NCBI GenBank assembly: GCA_050486105.1
Contig: JBJHCR010000003.1
Location: 1-64,000, forward strand
Reading direction: 5' to 3'
Origin: JAEXNA01 sp050486105
GTDB lineage: Bacteria; Vulcanimicrobiota; Xenobia; Xenobiales; JADMJV01
DNA length: 64,000 nucleotides
Part shown: positions 58,700 to 64,000 of the stretch, piece by piece
Numbering within the stretch: the first letter of the stretch is position 1
Layout of the letters: every line of letters begins with the position of its first letter
Made by a program: the position numbers and the translations under genes
The notes under the pieces: model-generated
Told to the model about the DNA's origin: nothing
What the model saw: the letters and a program-made list of their open reading frames with translations, nothing else
Database searches by the model: none

Positions 58700-59017
58700 G
58701 TCGAACCTTCCTGCCTGGGCGCGTCAGGTCCTCTCAAGCCGAGGATAAGGAAGACTGGTCGATCTACCCTTGGCTCATCGGCTCTAGCCACCATGTGCGG
58801 CTTCGGAACTTTGGCTTTGGGCGGCCACCAAGGGATCAGCAGTCTTGGCTTCATCCCGGCGGTGGGAGTCGCCGGGATCATGTTTTCAGCCCTGGTCATT
58901 CTACCCGCCTTCCTGAAGGCTTGGTCGCCCTTCTCTGAGGACCTCAGCGAGTCCTCAGATCCGGTTCCCGAGGATCAGGATCAGAACGAGCCGATCTCGG
59001 CCTTGGGGGTCTTTTAG
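58700..59017 (+). pseudogene. C-terminal remnant of an MMPL/RND-type transporter
   Basis: From about 58756 the plus strand reads KTGRSTLGSSALATMCGFG, then TLALGGHQGISSLGF and a hydrophobic helix, then VILPAFLKAWSPF and an acidic tail to a stop at 59017. This matches the last two membrane helices of HpnN/MMPL-like RND exporters (the usual form is TGRAxxLSALTTxxGFGxLxLAxHxGxxSLG). The frame is open back to a TGA near 58684 but has no start codon there and no further transporter sequence. Therefore a truncated leftover. Confidence 0.65.
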
Positions 59018-59364
59018 AGCGGGTTAGGGGGAACGGCTCGATCGTAATCGACCAGGGAAGAGTCTCCGATCTTAGACATCTGTTCAGCTGCCCAAGAGCC
59101 GGCTTTGGCCGCACCCTTGTGAGAGCGCCCGCTATTCCACATGTCGTAAAGCGCGACTTTCACACTTGCCAGATCCTCTTTCATGAGTTCGTTGAACTGT
59201 TCGGTCTTGGTCGTTTCAAAGCATTGCCGAACTCGGGACAGCATGGTCTGTTTGCCGACACCAGCCGCTCCCGCAGCGATACAAGAGTAAGGGTCGCCGT
59301 CGTCAAAATCGGGATTGTCGTTGGGATCCGGTGGACGTGCGGGCTTGGGTGGACAAGAACTCAT
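59014..59364 (-). CDS. Small protein of unknown function
   Basis: I prefer ATG 59364 (116 aa), preceded by GAGACGAGG. The N-terminus is Pro/Asp-rich (CPPKPARPPDPNDNPDFDDGD), then a short Gly-rich stretch GAAGVGKQT, which looks like a P-loop but has no other NTPase features, and a helical C-terminus. It overlaps the RND remnant's stop by 4 bp. Unknown, perhaps lineage-specific. Confidence 0.5.
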   Translation of the reverse strand: MSSCPPKPARPPDPNDNPDFDDGDPYSCIAAGAAGVGKQTMLSRVRQCFETTKTEQFNELMKEDLASVKVALYDMWNSGRSHKGAAKAGSWAAEQMSKIGDSSLVDYDRAVPPNPL

Positions 59365-59806
59365 CCTCGTCTCTTCTTTGCTGCCGATCGACACCCTTCA
59401 CAAAGTTAAGGCCTCGGCCTGCGATTCCGGGGTGCAAGGCCGGCCGGTGAATCCCATAAGTCATCGGGCCCTGTTTCAGTCTGATGGTGGGGTGTGTACG
59501 GTGGTGGAGGAGGTTGCGGAAGGGAATATCGGTGCGGCTCCCCTGCTGGAAATCTTCGTATTGGGCAGCGAGTCTCCCATTGGTAGTTCGCGATATAAGG
59601 CTTCGAATCCCAGCCAGAGCGTGTCGGTGCAAGTCAACCGGCAGCAAGGCAAGCAGTCGTGGCTCAAGCTCGGCACCCAAACCCTGGCCAACCTCGGCCG
59701 CACTACTTTGATGGGTTCGGTGAGCTATGCCTTGCTGCCTGGGGTGCACTGGCTGGCAAGCCTGGGTGAACCAGCAGTAGGGGAGAAGGTGGCCTTGGAG
59801 GGGTAG
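59315..59806 (+). CDS. Possible truncated gene with coding-like composition
   Basis: The frame is open over these bases. From about 59387 its codon use resembles genuine genes here, with a beta-rich protein pattern (VCTVVEEVAEGNIGAAPLLEIFVLG, SVSVQVNRQQGKQSWLKLG). There is no ribosome binding site or clear start; a TTG at 59378 is possible. The 5' part overlaps the start of the minus-strand gene at 59364. It may be the 3' end of a gene whose front was lost, like the other fragments nearby. Confidence 0.3.
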   Translation: MSLGSGGRAGLGGQELILVSSLLPIDTLHKVKASACDSGVQGRPVNPISHRALFQSDGGVCTVVEEVAEGNIGAAPLLEIFVLGSESPIGSSRYKASNPSQSVSVQVNRQQGKQSWLKLGTQTLANLGRTTLMGSVSYALLPGVHWLASLGEPAVGEKVALEG

Positions 59807-59955
59807 TTCCCCGGGCTCACCCTTTTTCAGAGAAATGTTGCACCCTTTCAACCTGATGGTCATAGGCTGTTCAACTCGGGCTGTTAAGCTATGAGGAACG
59901 GATCTTCGCCCCGAAAAGCTGGGAGCACTAAGGTCCACCTCTAAGGATTGTTGTG

Positions 59956-60120
59956 TTATACCGCTGTGCTTTGAGTTGGGCAGGATTCTGGTTGGGGAGG
60001 CGCCGCTGTGGCAAGGAGTACCGAGCGCTTAATATTAGACATATTTGAGCGAGGTACGACGTAGCCAGAGTGGATGGATCCCCGGCCAGAATGTGGACAG
60101 CTCGAGGCATAGCGGTATAA
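59956..60120. repeat. 165-bp foldback (inverted-repeat) element
   Basis: The ends, TTATACCGCTGTGC (59956-59969) and GCATAGCGGTATAA (60107-60120), are inverted copies with one mismatch. Imperfect complementarity continues inward through both ~75-nt arms, with shared blocks ATTCTGG, GGGGA, TGGC and GTACC, to a central CGCT-AATAT/ATATT-AGCG stem. It could fold into one long hairpin. It holds no gene and ends 3 bp before the Uma2 start codon. It resembles a miniature inverted-repeat or REP-like element. Confidence 0.65.
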
Positions 60121-60123
60121 GCT

Positions 60124-60942
60124 ATGACCATGCCCGAGCAGCATCTCGAACCCTACGACTCCCCCCTCTCGCCGGACTTGTCTCAGATGATCACCGAGGA
60201 CGATCGGCCGCTGGTTAATCGGTTTTCAGAGCGGCAGTTTCGCCTGCTGCCTCACATTCTTTTTACGTCTTGGGACGAGGGTAAGCCCTTTGAAGCCCTG
60301 TCCGATGTCGGGTTGTTCTACAACAGTCAGGACAAGACTCCGGTGGTGCCGGATTTCATGCTGCTCAAGGATGTCGAGCCGCGTCCGGTTACCGAGGGTA
60401 AGGAGAGCCGGTCGATTTACACCTGGCTTTATGGCAAAGTGCCGGACCTGGTGGTGGAGATCGTTTCCAACACCAAGGGCGGTGAGGAGGACACCAAGTT
60501 CGACATCTATCAAAGAATCCGTATTCCGTACTACGCCATCTATGACCCCTTCTCTCAGCTCGGTTCTCGACTGCTGCGGCTCTATCAGTTGGAAGGCTGC
60601 AATTATGTGGAATTTGCCAACCCCCGCTTCATCCCTCAACTCGGCCTAGGCTTGACCGCCTGGACCGGAATGTTCGACGATGTGGAAGCCACTTGGCTGC
60701 GCTTCTTGGACCAGCAAGGAGACTTGCTCCTCACCGGATGCGAGAAGGCTGAAGTAGAGCGCGAGAAGGCTGACGCAGAGCGAAAGAAGGCTGACGCAGA
60801 GCGAAAGAAGGCTGACGCAGAGCGAAAGAAGGCTGAACAGGAACGGGAATCAGCTTGCCGCGAGCGCGAGAGAGCTCTCTTGGCCGAAGAGAGAGCCGAG
60901 CGTTTAGCTCAACGTTTGCGGGAACTTGGGGTTGAGCCTTAG
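60124..60942 (+). CDS. Uma2-family (DUF820) putative restriction endonuclease with coiled-coil tail
   Basis: This 272-aa protein has the PD-(D/E)xK nuclease pattern of the Uma2 family: VVPDFMLL, then PDLVVEIVSNTKGGEEDTKFDIY, with the conserved Glu (VVEIVS) and the Lys of the K-x-x-x-Y element (KFDIYQ). Uma2 genes are abundant in cyanobacteria and related lineages and are often mobile; biological role is uncertain. The C-terminal ~65 residues form a charged coiled coil with three identical 7-residue blocks. The ATG is 3 bp from the foldback element, and no normal ribosome binding site is visible, so expression may depend on that element. Confidence 0.85.
   Translation: MTMPEQHLEPYDSPLSPDLSQMITEDDRPLVNRFSERQFRLLPHILFTSWDEGKPFEALSDVGLFYNSQDKTPVVPDFMLLKDVEPRPVTEGKESRSIYTWLYGKVPDLVVEIVSNTKGGEEDTKFDIYQRIRIPYYAIYDPFSQLGSRLLRLYQLEGCNYVEFANPRFIPQLGLGLTAWTGMFDDVEATWLRFLDQQGDLLLTGCEKAEVEREKADAERKKADAERKKADAERKKAEQERESACRERERALLAEERAERLAQRLRELGVEP
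60769..60831 (+). repeat. Three 21-bp direct repeats in the Uma2 coiled coil
   Basis: Three adjacent identical 21-bp units (60769-60789, 60790-60810, 60811-60831), each encoding a seven-residue block of the ADAERKK kind. The heptad length fits coiled-coil extension by slippage. Confidence 0.9.
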
Positions 60943-60953
60943 GGGTCCGTCCA

Positions 60954-61748
60954 TCAAACCGAGATCGGAGCCCGCAATGGGGGATAGGGATCGTAGTTCT
61001 CCAGGCGGATGTGACCGTGTTGAAAGTCGTCGATGTTTTTGATGCCGGGCTCCAAGACCAATTGAGGGAGCGGTCTGGGGGTCCTGGTGAGTTGCTCGTC
61101 AACCTGCTCCAGATGGTTGGAATACAGATGAAGGTCTCCAAAGCTGTGGACGAAGTCTCCCACCTCTAGGTCGCAGACTTGAGCGATCATGTGGGTCAGC
61201 AAGGAGTAGGAGGCGATGTTGAACGGCACGCCCAGGAACAGATCGGCACTGCGCTGATAGAGCCCGCAAGAGAGCTTTCCTTCGGCCACATAGAATTGGA
61301 AGAGGGTGTGGCAGGGGGGCAGGGCCATGTGTTCGAGTTGACCCACGTTCCAGGCTGAAACCAAATGGCGCCGGGAGTCGGGGTTGCTCTTCAATCCTTC
61401 GATCACTGTCTGAATCTGGTCTACAGTGCTGCCGTCAGCCTTGGGCCAACTGCGCCATTGGACCCCGTAGACCGGACCCAAGTCGCCTTCTTCATTGGCC
61501 CAGGCGTCCCAAATGGAACAGTTGTTGGCCTTGAGAAAATCGATCTGGCTTTCCCCCCGTAGAAACCACAGCAATTCAGTGACCACCGAACGAAAGAAAA
61601 GCTTTTTGGTGGTCACCGCCGGGAAGCCTTGACGGAGGTCAAAGCGCAGTTGAGCACCGAAGAGGCTGTAAGTGCCGGTGCCGGTGCGATCGCTCTTGAA
61701 CAGGCCTTCGGAACGAACCTTTTTCACTAAATCTAGGTAGTTGCGCAT
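60954..61748 (-). CDS. thyA: Thymidylate synthase (folate-dependent)
   Basis: This 264-aa protein is collinear with E. coli ThyA, with the same length. The catalytic Cys is C146 in LPPCHTLFQFYV, and RTGTGTYSLFG (phosphate-binding Arg) and GLYQRSADLFLGVPFNIASY are conserved. It methylates dUMP to dTMP using methylene-tetrahydrofolate. The start overlaps the ygfZ stop by 16 bp, so it is the last gene of the pgi-ygfZ-thyA transcript. Confidence 0.97.
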   Translation of the reverse strand: MRNYLDLVKKVRSEGLFKSDRTGTGTYSLFGAQLRFDLRQGFPAVTTKKLFFRSVVTELLWFLRGESQIDFLKANNCSIWDAWANEEGDLGPVYGVQWRSWPKADGSTVDQIQTVIEGLKSNPDSRRHLVSAWNVGQLEHMALPPCHTLFQFYVAEGKLSCGLYQRSADLFLGVPFNIASYSLLTHMIAQVCDLEVGDFVHSFGDLHLYSNHLEQVDEQLTRTPRPLPQLVLEPGIKNIDDFQHGHIRLENYDPYPPLRAPISV

Positions 61749-62641
61749 AGTTTGTCATCCTCGTGCTGCTCGAGTTCCCCGGGCCGAGACCGGACCTCGA
61801 GGGTCAAGAGGTCTCCACCCTCCACCGAGCCTTTGAGTAGGGTTCCCACCGAGCCCACCTCTCGCCTGACGTAAAGGTAACCCTGGCTGCCTCCCCCCGG
61901 CACAGAAACACTACTGGTGACTCGAGCCACTTCTTTGCCGTCTTGTTGGCAGCTCCAGCCGGACGGAATCTGAGACTCGGAACGAAAAGCTCTGAGCCAG
62001 CGTCGCAACTTACCTCGATGCAGCACCCTGGCGACGATCTCTTGGCCAGGATAACATCCTTTGGTCTCACTGAAATCTGTTGTTTGAGCCATTTCGAGAA
62101 ACAGGGTTTCCGGGTCGTAGTCCGTCCCGAATCGGGGGGTCCCCGTGGCGATCCTGAGTTGCTCCATGTTAGCTGAGGATTTCGGTGCCCCTTGTTCTTC
62201 TAGTATGGCCAGAACTTCAGTGAGGCGATCGGTTTCATACAGAACAAGGTGGGTGCCTGGTCCGAAACGAGGGTCCGGACTCCAGTGGCGGTGGCTCAGG
62301 CTCAAAAGTTGTGAAGGTGGATCACCCAATAGGACCAGAGTGTCTAAGTCGGGGCTCCGAAGCTCGATGTCTTCGGTAAAATGGAATAGGTCGATGGTGG
62401 TCCGAGCCTGCTCGATTTGGGCTTGAGGGACGAGCAGAATCAGCTCTTGCTCCCCGACACCAACCCAAAATTCGCTGAGCACCTTGGCGTTCACCGAAAG
62501 TAGGAAGGTGTGGACTAGGTCGCTCTCGTTCTGTGGAAGCACGTTGGTGGTCAGTCGAAGGAGGAAGTCTTTGCGGTCCCTGCCTTTCAGTTCTAGAACC
62601 GACCACTCCTCGTCAAGAAACCAAGACACCGATGAACTCAT
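61733..62641 (-). CDS. ygfZ: YgfZ/GcvT-family folate-binding protein
   Basis: I choose ATG 62641, with GGAGG at good spacing, because the longer frame would run into pgi. The 302-aa protein has the YgfZ signature KGCYPGQEIVAR and the three-domain GcvT-like layout. YgfZ binds tetrahydrofolate and supports Fe-S cluster insertion into enzymes such as MiaB-type radical SAM proteins. Adjacent thyA also uses folate, and a radical SAM gene lies elsewhere in the window. It starts 16 bp after the pgi stop. Confidence 0.9.
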   Translation of the reverse strand: MSSSVSWFLDEEWSVLELKGRDRKDFLLRLTTNVLPQNESDLVHTFLLSVNAKVLSEFWVGVGEQELILLVPQAQIEQARTTIDLFHFTEDIELRSPDLDTLVLLGDPPSQLLSLSHRHWSPDPRFGPGTHLVLYETDRLTEVLAILEEQGAPKSSANMEQLRIATGTPRFGTDYDPETLFLEMAQTTDFSETKGCYPGQEIVARVLHRGKLRRWLRAFRSESQIPSGWSCQQDGKEVARVTSSVSVPGGGSQGYLYVRREVGSVGTLLKGSVEGGDLLTLEVRSRPGELEQHEDDKLCATT

Positions 62642-62657
62642 GCTCAACCCAGCCTCC

Positions 62658-64000
62658 CTAGTGGAGAACGCCCCGAAAACGACTGGCTGTTCCAGATCCA
62701 TCCTTGACCAGTCGCCCGTTGGCGGCTAGATGGCGACACAGATAGTAGACCACGTCGACTCGGGACGAGGCTCCGAGGGACTCAGCGATCTCCTCAACGG
62801 TCTGAAGGTGTTCCGAGCCTGAGAGGTGCTGGAGAATCTTGGCTTGCAGTTCCAAGGAACTCGAAGCGGCTTTCTTGCCGGCCTCTACTCCCGGTTGGTG
62901 GTAGGCGTTGATGTTGATGAGTTCCGCGTACAGACCGACGGCTCGCTCAAACCAAGCTATGAGGGCCCCAAGAGTGAAAGCATTGAGTTCCGGAACAGAG
63001 ATGGTGAGACTGGCTCGTCCCTCTTCGGCCAGGGCGCTTCGCGTTCCCAGGAAAAAGGCGTTCAGGAAGTCGCCGGTCTCGACTCCGGGGGCCACTTCGA
63101 AGGGACTGCCATCCCGGGCCTTTTCTACGGTGATGAAAGTGACAAAGAAGTTTCTGAGTCCGTCGCGCAGTTGCTGCACGTAGGCGTGCTGATCGGTGCT
63201 GCCTTTGTTGCCGTATACGGAGAGGCCTTGCTCCACTCGGTTTCCCTGACGATCGAGGGCCTTACCTAGGGACTCCATAACCAATTGCTGCAGATACCGA
63301 CTGAAAAGTTCCAGTCGATCCTTATAAGGCAGAACCACCATGTCCTTGCTGCCGCGGCCCTCTCCCAGATGGTACCAAGCCGCAGCCATCAAGGCGGCGG
63401 GATTCTCGTGGGGGTTGGGGCTTCGAGTCAATCGGTCCATCAGACCGGCACCTTTGAGAAAAGCTCGAATGTCCACTCCCGCTAAGGCCGCCGGCAACAG
63501 GCCCACAGCCGAGGTCACCGAGGTGCGGCCGCCGACCCAGTCTTCCATGGGAAAGATTCTGATCCAATTTTCCCGCAGGGCTTGTTGGAACAGCTTGCTG
63601 CCCTCCCCGGTGATGGCCACAGCGTGCTGAGAGAAAGACAGCCCAGCCTGAGTGTAGGCCCGTTCGGCTTCAAGCATGCCGTTCAAGGTCTCCGGAGTTC
63701 CTCCCGATTTGGAGGTCACCAAGACGAGGGTGGTGGCCAGGCCCTCGGGACCGAATTCGGCAAAGGCTTCTTCCATACCGTCAGGATCGGTGTTGTCCAA
63801 AGTGGTCACCGCAAGACCCGCCCCACCGAGAGCCCGAATCAGCAGTTGAGGTCCTAGGGCGGAGCCTCCGATCCCTATGGCTAAGGCCGACTCGAAGGGG
63901 CTTCCTTGGGCCGAGCAAACCCGCCCCGAAAGGACGTCGTCGGCAAAGCGTTCTACCTCGTTCACGGTTCGGGTGATGAGGTCGGAAAGCGCCAGTGTCG
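62658..64000 (-). CDS. pgi: Glucose-6-phosphate isomerase with C-terminal helix-turn-helix domain (5' end beyond window)
   Basis: The frame is open to the window edge, so the N-terminus is missing; 447 residues are visible, beginning TLALSDLITR. IGIGGSALGPQLL, GRTSVTSAVGLLPAAL and QHAYVQQLRDG are Pgi landmarks. Pgi interconverts glucose and fructose 6-phosphates. The last ~65 residues (LELQAKILQHLSG, TVEEIAESLGA, YLCRHLAANGRLV) form a winged-helix-like domain absent from E. coli Pgi but, as I recall, found in cyanobacterial-type enzymes. It is the first visible gene of the pgi-ygfZ-thyA group. Confidence 0.93.
   Translation of the reverse strand, partial: TLALSDLITRTVNEVERFADDVLSGRVCSAQGSPFESALAIGIGGSALGPQLLIRALGGAGLAVTTLDNTDPDGMEEAFAEFGPEGLATTLVLVTSKSGGTPETLNGMLEAERAYTQAGLSFSQHAVAITGEGSKLFQQALRENWIRIFPMEDWVGGRTSVTSAVGLLPAALAGVDIRAFLKGAGLMDRLTRSPNPHENPAALMAAAWYHLGEGRGSKDMVVLPYKDRLELFSRYLQQLVMESLGKALDRQGNRVEQGLSVYGNKGSTDQHAYVQQLRDGLRNFFVTFITVEKARDGSPFEVAPGVETGDFLNAFFLGTRSALAEEGRASLTISVPELNAFTLGALIAWFERAVGLYAELININAYHQPGVEAGKKAASSSLELQAKILQHLSGSEHLQTVEEIAESLGASSRVDVVYYLCRHLAANGRLVKDGSGTASRFRGVLH

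Noticed and set aside
59068..59285. GAAGVGKQT in the small protein as a possible P-loop NTPase
   Set aside because: No Walker B or any other NTPase feature in only 116 residues; likely chance.
59303..59938. 211-codon minus-strand frame
   Set aside because: His/Arg/Gln-rich shadow pattern; the plus-strand frame in the same region has better codon character.
1..64000. tRNA, rRNA or CRISPR arrays
   Set aside because: I saw no cloverleaf-like sequence with a conserved T-arm, no rRNA blocks and no regularly spaced repeats apart from the coding arrays described. A covariance-model scan would be decisive.

Overview
This is 64 kb of a moderately GC-rich, very gene-dense bacterial chromosome with no rRNA, tRNA, CRISPR array, prophage or insertion sequence that I can see. 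Three blocks of exactly ten N (19339-19348, 41374-41383, 47637-47646) mark it as a scaffold, probably a metagenome-assembled genome. Lgt, lipobox proteins, a LolD-like ABC system, pilus/type II secretion genes and an MreBCD/PBP2 locus fit a cell with lipoproteins and probably two membranes. Long TPR proteins, a Ser/Thr kinase with a TPR tail, a copper-amine-oxidase N-domain protein and a glucose-6-phosphate isomerase with a helix-turn-helix tail suggest an uncultivated lineage near the Cyanobacteria/Eremiobacterota/Armatimonadota assemblage. That placement is an inference and is weak.

Layout. 1-3246 (minus): pilus or type II secretion genes, a GspF platform protein and three pseudopilin-like proteins, one fused to a cytochrome c domain. 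3.7-12.3 kb: accessory metabolism (flavin halogenase-like enzyme, GH4 glycosidase, hydrolase, LmbE deacetylase, sodium:solute symporter), a helical lipoprotein, and a small Cys/Pro/Arg-rich protein with its own terminator. 12.3-21.8 kb: TPR protein, guanylate-kinase-like protein, and a prfC/methyltransferase group. 22-27 kb: a MoxR ATPase with a large TraB-like partner and a convergent pseudo-peptidase-like protein. 27-30.6 kb: PEP carboxylase and a membrane protein. 30.9-35.3 kb (minus): a 648-aa Gly-Asn-Ala/Gly-Gly-Tyr repeat protein and an Lgt operon.

35.4-45 kb (plus): a near-continuous morphogenesis cluster in the order maf, degenerate mreB-like gene, mreC, mreD, PBP2, ftsZ, polX-like, FtsX-type permease, LolD-type ATPase. 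45.3-48.3 kb: a zinc-ribbon protein and an ABC-2 exporter. 48.4-54.2 kb: rho, radical SAM, kinase-TPR and TPR genes, mostly overlapping by 4 bp. 54.2-60.1 kb: a patchwork of intact genes (ureohydrolase, DAHP synthase, an exported protein) and decayed fragments with palindromes. 60.1-64 kb: a Uma2 nuclease-like gene, then thyA, ygfZ and pgi, the last running off the end.

The points most worth following up are the pseudopilin-cytochrome c fusion, the MreB-like protein that has lost its nucleotide-binding motifs while staying in the mre locus, the PolX-like protein with an apparently dead polymerase and an intact PHP domain, the Gly-Asn-Ala repeat protein, and the traces of an old tandem duplication around the ureohydrolase gene.
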